This document shows, piece after piece, positions 50,523 through 61,736 of a stretch of 64,000 nucleotides of DNA (positions are counted from its first letter, which is position 1; each line of letters begins with the position of its first letter). The notes under the pieces are model-generated. The model saw nothing but the letters and a program-made list of their open reading frames with translations. It was not told the DNA's origin and did not search any database. Origin of the DNA: Streptomyces sp. 3214.6 (lineage in GTDB: Bacteria; Actinomycetota; Actinomycetes; Streptomycetales; Streptomycetaceae); NCBI RefSeq assembly GCF_900129855.1, contig NZ_LT670819.1, positions 6,262,001 to 6,326,000 of the forward strand. Reading direction: 5' to 3'. Position numbers and translations under genes: made by a program.

Positions 50523-51484
50523 AGCGGCGTCGTGGGGCCACGGACGAGATCGACGACACGGGGTGTGTGGGCATGACGGTGGGACCCCGCCGGAGCGACT
50601 TGCCGACGGTGGACGTCGCCGAGCTCGTCCGGCTGCGCACGCGGCACCCCGAGGCCATCGCCAAGGCGGCCGCCCGCCGCCCGCGCAGGCCGCTCGTGGG
50701 CGACTCCGGCCGGCTGATGATCGTCGCCGCCGACCACCCGGGGCGGGGCGCGCTCGGCGTCGGCGACCGCAAGCTGGCCATGGCCAACCGCGCCGACCTG
50801 CTCGAACGCCTGGTCCTCGCGCTGTCCCGCCCCGGCGTGGACGGCGTCCTCGCGACCGCCGACATCCTGGACGACCTGCTGCTCCTGGGCGCCCTCGACG
50901 GCAAGGTCGTCATGGGCTCGCTGAACCGGGGCGGCCTCCAGGGTTCCGTCTTCGAGCTGGACGACCGCTTCACCGGTCACCGCCCCGAGGACATCGAGCG
51001 CCTGAACTTCGACGCGGGCAAGCTGCTCCTGCGCATCGACTACGACGACCCGGGCTCCCTCACCACCCTGGAGTCCACGGCCCGCGCCATCGACGACATG
51101 GCCGCCCGTAAACTCCCCCTCTTCGTCGAGCCGTTCATCAGCCGGCGCACCCCCGACGGCAAGGTGCGCAACGACCTCAGCGCCGAGGCCGTCACCAGAT
51201 CGATCGCGATCGCCTCGGGTCTGGGCGGCACCTCGGCCTACACCTGGCTGAAGCTCCCCGTCACCGACAACCCCGACGACATGGCCGAGGTCATGGAGAC
51301 CTCCACGCTGCCCGCCGTCCTGCTGGGCGGCGAGGTCGGCGGCGACCAGGACGGCGCGTACGAGAAGTGGCGCGGCGCGCTGCAACTCCCCACCGTCCGG
51401 GGCCTGGTGGTCGGCCGCTCGCTGCTGTACCCGGCGGACGGGGACGTCGCCGCCGCCGTGGACACCGCCGTAGGACTGCTGTGA
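50519..51484 (+). CDS. DeoC/LacD-like aldolase of the inositol operon
   Basis: A 321-residue class I aldolase candidate. MIVAADHPGRGALGVG opens the barrel, and LFVEPFISRRTPDGKVRNDLS and YTWLKLPVTDN form the active-site side, with the lysine of the latter a likely Schiff-base residue. In actinobacterial inositol operons this class takes the place of IolJ, splitting the phosphorylated keto-acid to dihydroxyacetone phosphate and malonate semialdehyde. The GTG overlaps the iolC stop. Chemistry is inferred. Confidence 0.82.
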   Translation: MKRRRGATDEIDDTGCVGMTVGPRRSDLPTVDVAELVRLRTRHPEAIAKAAARRPRRPLVGDSGRLMIVAADHPGRGALGVGDRKLAMANRADLLERLVLALSRPGVDGVLATADILDDLLLLGALDGKVVMGSLNRGGLQGSVFELDDRFTGHRPEDIERLNFDAGKLLLRIDYDDPGSLTTLESTARAIDDMAARKLPLFVEPFISRRTPDGKVRNDLSAEAVTRSIAIASGLGGTSAYTWLKLPVTDNPDDMAEVMETSTLPAVLLGGEVGGDQDGAYEKWRGALQLPTVRGLVVGRSLLYPADGDVAAAVDTAVGLL

Positions 51485-51491
51485 GGGCCGC

Positions 51492-52304
51492 ATGAGCAAC
51501 GACCTGTACGTGCCGAAGGGCACCACCGCCGACGCCGACCACGTCCTCGACATCGACCCGAAGCGGGCCGGCTGGACCTACAGCAGCCTGCGGATCATCG
51601 AGCTGGAGCCCGGGGGCACACACCTCTTCACCACCGGCGACAGCGAGTGGATCGTGCTTCCGCTGGAGGGCGGATGTACGGTGCAGACCGCGAATGAAGA
51701 GTTCCAACTCCTGGGCAGGGAAACGGTGTTCGCGTCGGTCACCGACTTCGCGTACGTTCCCCGCGACGCCCGGGTCACGATCGCCTCCGGCGCGGGAGGC
51801 CGCTTCGCCCTGGCAGGAGCGAAGTGCGAGCGACAACTCCCCGCCCGCTACGGCCCCGCGCCGGAGGTCCCCGTCGAAGAGCGCGGCAGCGGCACCCAGT
51901 TGCGCCAGGTGCGCAACTTCGCCTCCGCCGACGCCTTCGACTGCGACAAGCTGATCGCCGTCGAGGTGATCACCCCGGGCGGCAACTGGTCCTCGTACCC
52001 GCCGCACAAGCACGACGAGCACCGGCCGGGCGAGGAGGCCGAGCTCGAGGAGATCTACTACTTCGAGATCGACGGCCCGCACGGTTTCGGCTACCAGCGC
52101 GTGTCCCCCTCGCGCGAGGGCGGCGCCGACGTCCTCGCCGAGGTCCGCTCCGGCGACGCCGTCCTCGTCCCCGACGGCTGGCACGGCCCGTCGATCGCCC
52201 AGCCCGGGCACGCCATGTACTACCTGAACGTCATGGCCGGACCCGGCGAGAACCGGGAGTGGCGGATCTGCTTCCACCCGGACCACACGGAGGGTTACCG
52301 ATGA
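51492..52304 (+). CDS. iolB: 5-deoxy-glucuronate isomerase
   Basis: A 270-residue bicupin enzyme interconverting 5-deoxy-glucuronate and 2-deoxy-5-keto-gluconate. The metal centre is in SSYPPHKHDEHRPGEEAELEE (histidines and glutamate near 168-183) with a further histidine in PDGWHGP. It lies 7 bases after the aldolase stop and overlaps iolD by ATGA, in an order matching the pathway. Confidence 0.95.
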   Translation: MSNDLYVPKGTTADADHVLDIDPKRAGWTYSSLRIIELEPGGTHLFTTGDSEWIVLPLEGGCTVQTANEEFQLLGRETVFASVTDFAYVPRDARVTIASGAGGRFALAGAKCERQLPARYGPAPEVPVEERGSGTQLRQVRNFASADAFDCDKLIAVEVITPGGNWSSYPPHKHDEHRPGEEAELEEIYYFEIDGPHGFGYQRVSPSREGGADVLAEVRSGDAVLVPDGWHGPSIAQPGHAMYYLNVMAGPGENREWRICFHPDHTEGYR

Positions 52305-54178
52305 CCATCAGGCTTACGGTCGCCCAGGCGCTCGTCCGCTTCCTCGCCGTCCAGCACACGGAGCGCGACGGCGTACGGCAGCGGCTGATCGGCGCGACCT
52401 GGGGCATCTTCGGCCACGGCAACGTCGCGGGCCTCGGCCAGGCGCTGATCGAGTACGGCGACGACATGCCGTTCCACCAGGGCCGCAACGAGCAGTCGAT
52501 GGTGCACGCGGCCGTCGGGTACGCCCGCCAGTCCAACCGCCTGTCCACGCACGCCGTGACGACGTCCATCGGCCCCGGCGCGACCAACCTGGTCACCGGC
52601 GCCGCCCTGGCCACCGTCAACCACCTGCCGGTCCTGCTCCTGCCCGGCGACATCTTCGCGACCCGCGTCGCCGACCCGGTCCTCCAGCAGCTGGAGGTCC
52701 CCTACGCGGGCGATGTGTCGGTCAATGACTCCCTGCGCCCGGTGTCGAGGTACTTCGACCGGATCACCCGGCCCGAGGCCCTGATCCCGGCCGCCCTGCA
52801 GGCCATGCGCGTCCTCACCGACCCCGTGGAGACGGGCGCGGTCACCCTGGCGATGCCCCAGGACGTCCAGGCCGAGGCGTACGACTGGCCCGAGGAGTTC
52901 TTCGCCGAGCGCACCTGGGCCGTACGACGTCCGGGCGCCGACCCCACCGAACTCGCCGAGGCGGTCCGGGCGATCAGGTCGGCCAGGCGTCCGCTCGTCG
53001 TCGCGGGCGGCGGCGTGCACCACAGCCGCGCCGAGGAGGCTCTCGCCGAGTTCGCCGAGGCAACCGGCATCCCGGTCGCGTCCACCCAGGCCGGCAAGGG
53101 CTCCCTGCGCTACGACCACCCGCAGGACGTGGGCGGCGTCGGTCACACCGGCACCGCCACCGCCGACGAACTCGCCCGCACCGCGGACCTGATCATCGGG
53201 GTGGGCACCCGCTACACCGACTTCACCACGGCGTCGGGCACCCTGTTCCAGGGCGACGGCGTCCGCTTCCTCAACCTCAACATCGCCTCCTTCGACGGCC
53301 ACAAGCTCGGCGGTCTGCCCCTCGTGGCGGACGCCCGCAGCGGCCTGGGCGAGCTGACCGAGGCCCTCCAACTGCACGAGCACCGGGTCACGGACGCGTA
53401 CGTCAGCGAGTACTCCGAGGACAAGGAGCGCTGGGAGCAGCGCGTCGACGCCTGCTACGAGGCCGACGAGCCCGACGTCCGTCCGACGCAGTCGCAGGTG
53501 CTCGGCGCGCTCGACGCCCTCGCCGACGAGTCCGACGTGATCATCAACGCGGCCGGTTCGCTCCCCGGCGACCTGCACAAACTCTGGCGGACGCGCTCCC
53601 GGGACCAGTACCACCTGGAGTACGGCTACTCCTGCATGGGGTACGAGATCCCGGCCGCGATCGGCGTGAAGCTGGCCGCTCCCGAGCGCAACGTCTGGGC
53701 GCTGGTCGGCGACGGCACCTATCTGATGATGCCGACGGAGATCGTGACGGCCGTGCAGGAGGGGATCGCGATCAAGATCCTGCTCGTGCAGAACCACGGC
53801 TACGCCTCGATCGGCGGGCTCTCGGAGTCCGTCGGCGGTGAGCGGTTCGGCACCGCGTACCGCTTCACCTCCGAGGACGGCACCTTCACGGGCGCGCCGC
53901 TCCCCGTCGACCTGGCCGCCAACGTGGCGAGCCTGGGCATGCGTGTGCTGCGCGCGAAGACCGTCCGCGAACTGCGCGAGGCCCTCGCCGAGGCACGCCA
54001 CGCCGACACTCCCACTTGTGTCTACGTCGAGACCGAAACGGCCGACACTGTGTCGGGCCCGCCGCCGGCGCAGGCCTGGTGGGATGTACCTGTCGCCGAA
54101 ACCGCGACCCGACCGTCCGCGGTGAAGGCACGAGAGCTGTACGAACGGCACGTCTCTACCCGACGCCACCATCTGTGA
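52301..54178 (+). CDS. iolD: 3D-(3,5/4)-trihydroxycyclohexane-1,2-dione hydrolase
   Basis: A 625-residue thiamine-diphosphate enzyme that opens the inositol ring of the trione intermediate. The glutamate-containing N-terminal region PFHQGRNEQSMVHAAVGYARQ and the ThDP-binding GDGTYLMMPTEIVTAVQEG...VQNHGY are clear, with the GYSCMGYEIPAAIGVKLA segment preceding it. The ATG overlaps the iolB stop (ATGA). Confidence 0.95.
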   Translation: MTIRLTVAQALVRFLAVQHTERDGVRQRLIGATWGIFGHGNVAGLGQALIEYGDDMPFHQGRNEQSMVHAAVGYARQSNRLSTHAVTTSIGPGATNLVTGAALATVNHLPVLLLPGDIFATRVADPVLQQLEVPYAGDVSVNDSLRPVSRYFDRITRPEALIPAALQAMRVLTDPVETGAVTLAMPQDVQAEAYDWPEEFFAERTWAVRRPGADPTELAEAVRAIRSARRPLVVAGGGVHHSRAEEALAEFAEATGIPVASTQAGKGSLRYDHPQDVGGVGHTGTATADELARTADLIIGVGTRYTDFTTASGTLFQGDGVRFLNLNIASFDGHKLGGLPLVADARSGLGELTEALQLHEHRVTDAYVSEYSEDKERWEQRVDACYEADEPDVRPTQSQVLGALDALADESDVIINAAGSLPGDLHKLWRTRSRDQYHLEYGYSCMGYEIPAAIGVKLAAPERNVWALVGDGTYLMMPTEIVTAVQEGIAIKILLVQNHGYASIGGLSESVGGERFGTAYRFTSEDGTFTGAPLPVDLAANVASLGMRVLRAKTVRELREALAEARHADTPTCVYVETETADTVSGPPPAQAWWDVPVAETATRPSAVKARELYERHVSTRRHHL

Positions 54179-54192
54179 AGGAGTACTCGGTC

Positions 54193-55695
<1,503 letters not shown>

Positions 55696-55701
55696 GGCGG
55701 T

Positions 55702-55739
55702 ACGGTGCCCTGCCTCTCCGAGGGGAGGCGGGGCACCGT
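55702..55739 (+). terminator. Terminator of inositol operon
   Basis: ACGGTGCCC and TGCCTC arms pair with GAGGC and GGGCACCGT, forming an imperfect long hairpin 7 bases after the mmsA stop. The rest of 55740-55967 shows no gene. Confidence 0.65.
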
Positions 55740-55967
55740 CGTGTCTGTCGTCGCCGAGGGCGTCCTTGAACTTCCCCATCCGGGACTGGTCGATTGTCGC
55801 CCTGTGACCCGGCGACTCTAGCGGGCCACACTGACATGTCCGCGTCCTGCGCAGGTCCGGTACTGCGGTTGGAGTACGCAGACGGGGGCGCCTACGCCCC
55901 GGGGAGGGCCCGCGGTTCGGTCCCCGGTCGACAACTCCCCGACAGTTTCACCCCGTACCGTTGAAGC

Positions 55968-58619
55968 ATGGATCTTCGACCGCCCCGTCTGCGAGGGCTG
56001 CTTCGGGGGCCCCGGAGGCTACTGGCCGCCGGGGCCGCCGTCGTCGTACTCGCCGGCGCCGGCACATGGACGGCGGCCGTCGCCTCCGACGACGCACCGC
56101 AGGTACACCGCGCCGACCGGCTGATGGCCGTGGACGGGGTGAAGCTGGACACCTCCTACTTCACCGCCGGCGGCTCGGGGCGCCGCCCCGCCGTCCTCCT
56201 CGGGCACGGCTTCGGCGGCAGCAAGGACGACGTCCGGCAGCAGGCCGAGAAGCTCGCCCGCGACGGATACGCGGTGCTGACCTGGTCCGCGCGCGGCTTC
56301 GGCGAGTCCACCGGCAAGATCGGCCTGAACGACCCGAAGGGCGAGGTCGCCGACGTCTCGAAGCTGATCGACTGGCTGGCCGAGCAGCCGCAGGTCCAGC
56401 TCGACAAGGCCGGCGACCCGCGCGTCGGTGTGGCCGGCGCCTCCTACGGCGGCGCGATCTCCCTGCTCGCCGCCGGGTACGACGCCCGCGTCGACGCCAT
56501 CGCCCCCTCGATCACCTACTGGAACCTCGCGGACGCGCTGTTCCCCGACGGCGTCTTCAAGAAGCTGTGGGCCGGCATCTTCTTCAACACCGGCGGCGGC
56601 GCGACCCACTTCGAACCCGCGCTGGCCGCGATGTACGACCGGGTGGCCGAGTCCGGCGCCCCCGACGCCGCCGCCCGCAAGCTGCTCGAAGAGCGCTCCC
56701 CGTCGGCCGTCGCCGACCGCATCAAGGTCCCCACCCTCCTCATCCAGGGCCAGACCGACTCCCTCTTCACCCTCGCCCAGTCCGACGCCGCCGAGAAGGC
56801 GATCCGCGCGAACGGCGCGCCCGTCGACGTCGACTGGATAGCGGGCGGCCACGACGGCGGCGATCTGGAGGCGAGCCGCGTACAGAACCGGGTGCGGTCC
56901 TGGTTCGACCGGTATCTGAAGGACGACAAGTCCGCCGACACCGGCCCCGCGTTCCGCGTCACCCGCACCGGAGGAGTCGACTCCACCGACGGCGCCGCCC
57001 TGCTCAGGGGCGCGAGCGCGGACAGCTACCCCGGCCTGGAGAGCGGCGGGCGCACCTTCGAGCTGACCGGCCGCCGCGAGGAGCAGTCCTTCGCCAACCC
57101 GGCCGGCGCGAGCCCGCCCGCCGTCTCCGCCCTGCCCGGCCTCGGCGGCGGCGGCCTCTCCCAGCTGTCCTCCCTCGGCGTCGGCGTCTCCCTCGACTTC
57201 CCCGGCCAGTTCGCCGCCTTCGACTCCGCGCCGGTCACCGGCGACCTGCGCGTCACCGGCTCCCCGACGGTCACCGTCCACGTGAGGTCGACGTCCGACC
57301 AGGCCGTCCTCTTCGCCAAGGTCTACGACGTCGGCGCCGACGGCACCCAGCAGGTGCTGCCCTCCCAGCTCGTCGCCCCGGTCCGCGTCGAGGGCGCCAA
57401 GGCCGGCAAGGACGTCACGATCACGCTCCCGGCGATCGACCACAAGGTCGACGACGGCCACCGCCTGCGCCTGGTCCTCGCCTCCACCGACCTCGGCTAC
57501 GCCTCCCCGGTGACCCCAGCGACGTACACCGTGTCCCTGAAGGGCGACCTCAAGGTCCCGACCGCCCCGGCCGTGACGACCGCGGCCGCCCCCCTCCCGT
57601 CCTGGGTGTGGTGGCTGCCCCTCGCGGGCGCGGCCGTAGCGCTGGCCCTGCTGCTGACGGCCCGCCGCCGCACCGCCATGCCCGCCCCCGACCCGGCGCT
57701 CGCCGAGGTCCCGCTGCAGATCACCGACCTGAGCAAGAAGTACGCGAACGGCGACCGCTACAGCGTCCGCGACCTCTCCTTCCGCGTCGAGAAGGGCCAG
57801 GTCCTCGGCCTGCTCGGCCCGAACGGCGCGGGCAAGACGACGACGCTGCGCATGCTGATGGGCCTCATCAAGCCCGACGACGGCGAGATCCGCGTCTTCG
57901 GCCACGCCATCCGCCCGGGCGCCCCCGTCCTGTCCCGCGTCGGCTCCTTCGTCGAGGGCGCCGGCTTCCTCCCGCACCTCACCGGCCGGGAGAACCTGGA
58001 GCTGTACTGGCAGGCCACCGGCCGCCCCGCCGAGGACGCCCACCTCGCGGAAGCCCTGGAGATCGCCGGCCTCGGCGACGCCCTCGCCCGCGCGGTGCGC
58101 ACCTACTCCCAGGGCATGCGCCAGCGCCTGGCCATCGCCCAGGCCATGCTGGGCCTGCCGGACCTGCTCATCCTCGACGAACCGACCAACGGCCTCGACC
58201 CGCCGCAGATCCGCGAGATGCGCGAGGTGATGATCCGCTACGCGGCCGCCGGCCGCACGGTGATCGTCTCCAGCCATCTCCTGTCCGAGGTCGAGCAGTC
58301 CTGCACGCACCTCGTCGTCATGGACCGCGGCAAACTGGTCCAGGCCGGCCCGGTCGCCGAGATCGTCGGCTCCGGCGACACCCTCCTCGTCGGCACCGCC
58401 ACCCCCGTGGACGAGCCGATCGTCGAGAAGATCGCAGCCCTGCCCGGCGTGGCCTCCGCGGCCCCCGCCGAGGAGGGCCTGCTGGTCCGCCTGGGCGCCG
58501 ACGGCACCGCCCAGCGCCTGGTCGCCGAACTCGTCCGGCTCGACGTGCCGGTCACCTCGGTCGGCCCGCACCGCCGCCTGGAGGACGCCTTCCTCACCCT
58601 GATCGGAGGTTCCGCATGA
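55968..58619 (+). CDS. Fusion of secreted S15/CocE-type hydrolase with ABC ATPase
   Basis: An 883-residue bifunctional protein. A membrane anchor (about 18-42) precedes an extracellular alpha/beta hydrolase: LLGHGFGGSKDD, GVAGASYGGAISLLAAGYDARV with Ser 159, and LIQGQTDSLF; a beta-rich XPDP domain reaches about residue 535 (TVHVRSTSDQAVLFAKV). A second helix (about 544-567) is followed by a cytoplasmic ABC ATPase with Walker A GPNGAGKTT (K623), signature YSQGMRQR (713-720) and Walker B LLILDEPTNGLD (731-742). The permease gene overlaps by ATGA. Hydrolase and exporter may act on the same substrate. Confidence 0.92.
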   Translation: MDLRPPRLRGLLRGPRRLLAAGAAVVVLAGAGTWTAAVASDDAPQVHRADRLMAVDGVKLDTSYFTAGGSGRRPAVLLGHGFGGSKDDVRQQAEKLARDGYAVLTWSARGFGESTGKIGLNDPKGEVADVSKLIDWLAEQPQVQLDKAGDPRVGVAGASYGGAISLLAAGYDARVDAIAPSITYWNLADALFPDGVFKKLWAGIFFNTGGGATHFEPALAAMYDRVAESGAPDAAARKLLEERSPSAVADRIKVPTLLIQGQTDSLFTLAQSDAAEKAIRANGAPVDVDWIAGGHDGGDLEASRVQNRVRSWFDRYLKDDKSADTGPAFRVTRTGGVDSTDGAALLRGASADSYPGLESGGRTFELTGRREEQSFANPAGASPPAVSALPGLGGGGLSQLSSLGVGVSLDFPGQFAAFDSAPVTGDLRVTGSPTVTVHVRSTSDQAVLFAKVYDVGADGTQQVLPSQLVAPVRVEGAKAGKDVTITLPAIDHKVDDGHRLRLVLASTDLGYASPVTPATYTVSLKGDLKVPTAPAVTTAAAPLPSWVWWLPLAGAAVALALLLTARRRTAMPAPDPALAEVPLQITDLSKKYANGDRYSVRDLSFRVEKGQVLGLLGPNGAGKTTTLRMLMGLIKPDDGEIRVFGHAIRPGAPVLSRVGSFVEGAGFLPHLTGRENLELYWQATGRPAEDAHLAEALEIAGLGDALARAVRTYSQGMRQRLAIAQAMLGLPDLLILDEPTNGLDPPQIREMREVMIRYAAAGRTVIVSSHLLSEVEQSCTHLVVMDRGKLVQAGPVAEIVGSGDTLLVGTATPVDEPIVEKIAALPGVASAAPAEEGLLVRLGADGTAQRLVAELVRLDVPVTSVGPHRRLEDAFLTLIGGSA

Positions 58620-59470
58620 GCACGCTCACCGAGGTCGCCTCCGGCTACCAGGCAGGCCGCACCCTGCCGCTGCGCGTCGAACTGGTCCGCCAGCTCAAGC
58701 GCCGCCGCACGCTGGTCATGGGCGGCATCCTCGCCGCCCTGCCGTTCGTCCTGCTCATCGCGTTCGCGATCGGCGGCGAGCCCGGCGGCCGCAACGGCCA
58801 GGTCACCCTGATGGACACGGCCACCGCGTCCGGCGCCAACTTCGCCGCGGTCAACCTGTTCGTGTCGGCGGGCTTCCTGCTCGTCATCCCGGTCGCCCTG
58901 TTCTGCGGGGACACGGTCGCCTCGGAGGCCGGCTGGTCCTCCCTGCGCTACCTCCTCGCCGCGCCCGTGCCCCGGGCCCGCCTGCTGTGGTCCAAGCTCG
59001 TCGTGGGCCTCGGCCTCAGCCTGGCCGCGATGGTGCTGCTGCCGGTCGTCGCCCTCGCCGTCGGCACCGCCGCCTACGGCTGGGGCCCACTGGAACTCCC
59101 CACGGGCGGCTCGCTCGACTCGGGCACGGCGGCCGGACGGCTCGTGGTCGTCGTCGGGTACGTCTTCGTCTCCCAACTGGTCACCGCGGGGCTGGCGTTC
59201 TGGCTCTCGACGAAGACCGACGCCCCCCTCGGCGCGGTCGGCGGCGCGGTCGGCCTGACCATCGTCGGCAACGTCCTGGACGCCGTCACGGCCCTCGGCG
59301 ACTGGCGCGACTTCCTGCCCGCCCACTGGCAGTTCGCCTGGGCCGACGCCGTCCAGCCCACCCCCGAGTGGTCCGGCATGATCCAGGGCACCGCCGTCTC
59401 CGTAACGTACGCCCTGGTCCTGTTCGCCCTGGCCTTCCGCGGTTTCGCCCGCAAGGACGTCGTCTCCTAG
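58616..59470 (+). CDS. ABC-2 type transporter permease
   Basis: A 284-residue permease with six hydrophobic segments (for example VMGGILAALPFVLLIAFAIGG and SAGFLLVIPVALFCGDTVASEA), without enzyme motifs. It pairs with the upstream ATPase through an ATGA overlap, forming an exporter. The substrate is unknown; the presence of the hydrolase domain suggests a peptide, ester or lipid-like compound. Confidence 0.9.
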   Translation: MSTLTEVASGYQAGRTLPLRVELVRQLKRRRTLVMGGILAALPFVLLIAFAIGGEPGGRNGQVTLMDTATASGANFAAVNLFVSAGFLLVIPVALFCGDTVASEAGWSSLRYLLAAPVPRARLLWSKLVVGLGLSLAAMVLLPVVALAVGTAAYGWGPLELPTGGSLDSGTAAGRLVVVVGYVFVSQLVTAGLAFWLSTKTDAPLGAVGGAVGLTIVGNVLDAVTALGDWRDFLPAHWQFAWADAVQPTPEWSGMIQGTAVSVTYALVLFALAFRGFARKDVVS

Positions 59471-59617
59471 GTCACCGGAGGATCACCCACCGGTCTCGAA
59501 GGCGGGCCTTCGTGCCCACTTCGAGACATATCCGAAACACCCCGTGGCGCACGTTCCGGCCCCCTGCCCCGTCACAGTCACAGTCACAGACGTCGACGGA
59601 AACAGGGGGCACAGGAC

Positions 59618-61120
59618 ATGAAGACGCACCGCACGCCACGACTGCTCGCGTTCACTGCGGCCGCCGCCCTGCTCCTCACCGGCTGCGGCGCGGGCGACTC
59701 CAGCGGCAGCAAGGCCTCGGACGGGGCGCGGGGCGGCAAGGCCTTCCCCGCGCCGAGCGCGCCCCGCGGCACCGAGGACGACGCGGCCGAGAACGACAAG
59801 GTCGACACCGACCACCTCTCCACCTTCGCCCTCGACGTCGACACGGCGTCCTACGGCTACGCCCGCCGCACCCTCGCCGACGGCCGCCGCCCCGACCCCT
59901 CGACCATCCGCCCCGAGGAGTTCGTCAACAGCTTCCGCCAGGACTACGAACGCCCCGACGGCAACGGGTTCTCGGTCACCGTCGACGGCGCCCGCACCGG
60001 CGACGACGACTGGTCCCTGGTCCGCGTAGGCCTCGCCACCCGCACCGCCAAGAAGCAGGGCGAACGCCCGCCCGCCGCCCTCACCTTCGTCATCGACGTC
60101 TCCGGCTCGATGGGCGAACCAGGCCGCCTGGACCTGGCCAAGTCCTCCCTGGACACGATGACCGACCGCCTGCGCGACGACGACTCCGTGGCGATCGTCA
60201 CCTTCAGCGGCGAGGCCAGGACCGTCCTGCCCATGACCCGCCTCGGCGACCACGGCCGCGACCGCGTCCATGACGCCGTGGGCGGCCTGGAACCCGACGA
60301 CTCCACCAACCTCGGCGCCGGCGTAGAGACCGGCTACGCCACCGCCGTCGAGGGGCTGCGCAAGGGCGCTACCAACCGCGTCGTCCTCATCTCCGACGCC
60401 CTCGCCAACACCGGGGACACCGACCCCGACGCCATCCTGGAACGCATCGACACCGCCCGCCGCGAACACGGCATCACCCTCTTCGGCGTCGGCGTCGGCA
60501 GCGACTACGGCGACGCCCTGATGGAACGCCTCGCAGACAAGGGCGACGGCCACACCGCCTACGTCGCCACCGAGGACGACGCGACCAAGGTCTTCTCCAC
60601 CGACCTCCCGCAGAACGTCGACCTCACCGCCCGCGACGCCAAGGCCCAGGTCGCCTTCGACCCCGAGACGGTCGCCGACTTCCGCCTCGTCGGCTACGAC
60701 GACCGCCGCGTCGCCGACGACGACTTCCGTAACGACCGCGTCGACGGCGGCGAGATCGGCCCCGGCCACACGGTCACCGCCCTCTACGCCGTCCGCACCA
60801 AGCCGGGCGCCGACGGCCACCTCGCCACCGCCACCGTCCGCTGGCTCGACCCCGACACCCGCACCCCGCACGAGACCACCGGCCAGCTGGAGACCGGCGC
60901 CCTGCACGACGACCTCGCCGACGCGTCCGCCCGCTTCCAGGTCACCGCCACCGCCGCCTACTTCGCCGACGCCCTGCGCGAGGGCGACCACCGCCTCCCG
61001 GACGCCCCCGGCCTGTCCGAACTCGCCGACCGCGCCGACGCGTTGGCCAGGAAAACCGAGGACAAGCAGGTGAGCGACCTCGCCGCCGCGATCGGCCGCG
61101 CACGCCGACTCGGCGTCTAG
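59618..61120 (+). CDS. von Willebrand factor A domain lipoprotein (YfbK-like)
   Basis: A 500-residue lipoprotein: the lipobox LLLTGCG (Cys 23) anchors it to the outer face of the membrane. After a charged linker comes an N-terminal vWF_A-associated region (DTASYGYARRTLADG), then the VWA domain with metal-ion site DVSGSMG (D160-x-S-x-S) and a C-terminal DUF3520-like segment. Such proteins bind partners through divalent metal ions. It has its own promoter interval (59471-59617). Function unknown. Confidence 0.9.
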   Translation: MKTHRTPRLLAFTAAAALLLTGCGAGDSSGSKASDGARGGKAFPAPSAPRGTEDDAAENDKVDTDHLSTFALDVDTASYGYARRTLADGRRPDPSTIRPEEFVNSFRQDYERPDGNGFSVTVDGARTGDDDWSLVRVGLATRTAKKQGERPPAALTFVIDVSGSMGEPGRLDLAKSSLDTMTDRLRDDDSVAIVTFSGEARTVLPMTRLGDHGRDRVHDAVGGLEPDDSTNLGAGVETGYATAVEGLRKGATNRVVLISDALANTGDTDPDAILERIDTARREHGITLFGVGVGSDYGDALMERLADKGDGHTAYVATEDDATKVFSTDLPQNVDLTARDAKAQVAFDPETVADFRLVGYDDRRVADDDFRNDRVDGGEIGPGHTVTALYAVRTKPGADGHLATATVRWLDPDTRTPHETTGQLETGALHDDLADASARFQVTATAAYFADALREGDHRLPDAPGLSELADRADALARKTEDKQVSDLAAAIGRARRLGV

Positions 61121-61145
61121 GGCCGCACCCACGACGACACGCGAA

Positions 61146-61179
61146 ACGGCGGGCCGCCGGAGAACCGGTGACCCGCCGT
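61146..61179 (-). terminator. Stem-loop after rodlin gene 1
   Basis: ACGGCGGG (61146-61153) pairs with CCCGCCGT (61172-61179), 22 bases beyond the stop of the rodlin gene at 61201; it could also serve the converging lipoprotein gene. Confidence 0.55.
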
Positions 61180-61200
61180 CGCGGTACGTCAGGGGGTGGC

Positions 61201-61608
61201 TCAGTGGTTGCCCGCGCCGTTGCCCGCCAGGACCGAGATGTCGTCCAGGATGTGCGACAGCGGCTCGTCGCCCTTGGCCTGGGTGCTGTTCTCGACACAC
61301 TGCTGGTTCTGCGGGGAGGACAGGACGTTGATGTCCTGGACGTTGATCGGGACGGCGCCGACGAGGCCCTGCAGGCCGATCTTGGCGGGCAGGCCGATGC
61401 ACGGCTTGTTCAGCGAACCCTGGACTAGCGAGAGCTGCGGGCTCTTGTTGCCGAAGGTGGCCGAGTTGCCGAACTCCGACGAGGCGCCGTTGCCGCTGGC
61501 GGACGTGGTGCCGCTGTCGTCACCGATGGCGAGGGCCTGGGGCGCGCTCACCACCGCAAGACCGGCGACGGAGACGGCGAGGGCCGCGGTTGCCCACAGC
61601 TTCTTCAT
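61201..61608 (-). CDS. rdl: Rodlin protein (third copy)
   Basis: A 135-residue secreted protein. The signal peptide (MKKLWATAALAVSVAGLAVV, cleavage about 27) is followed by the rodlin body: IGDDSGTTSASGNGASSEFG and FGNKSPQLSLVQGSLNKPC, ending STQAKGDEPLSHILDDIS. Two cysteines are conserved. Rodlins align chaplin fibrils into rodlets on aerial hyphae and spores. AAGGGA precedes the ATG at 61608. It is separated from the rdlB-like gene by an LCP gene. Confidence 0.9.
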   Translation of the reverse strand: MKKLWATAALAVSVAGLAVVSAPQALAIGDDSGTTSASGNGASSEFGNSATFGNKSPQLSLVQGSLNKPCIGLPAKIGLQGLVGAVPINVQDINVLSSPQNQQCVENSTQAKGDEPLSHILDDISVLAGNGAGNH

Positions 61609-61736
61609 GTTCGTTCCCTTCGAAAAGGCGGACTCCGGGGGAGGAGCTGCGTGATCACCAACGCGCCGCCGCCGCCCGGGGTTGCGTGCTGTGCCCCGAT
61701 CGGCCCAGCGCATGGCGTGCGACGGCGGCGCGCCCC

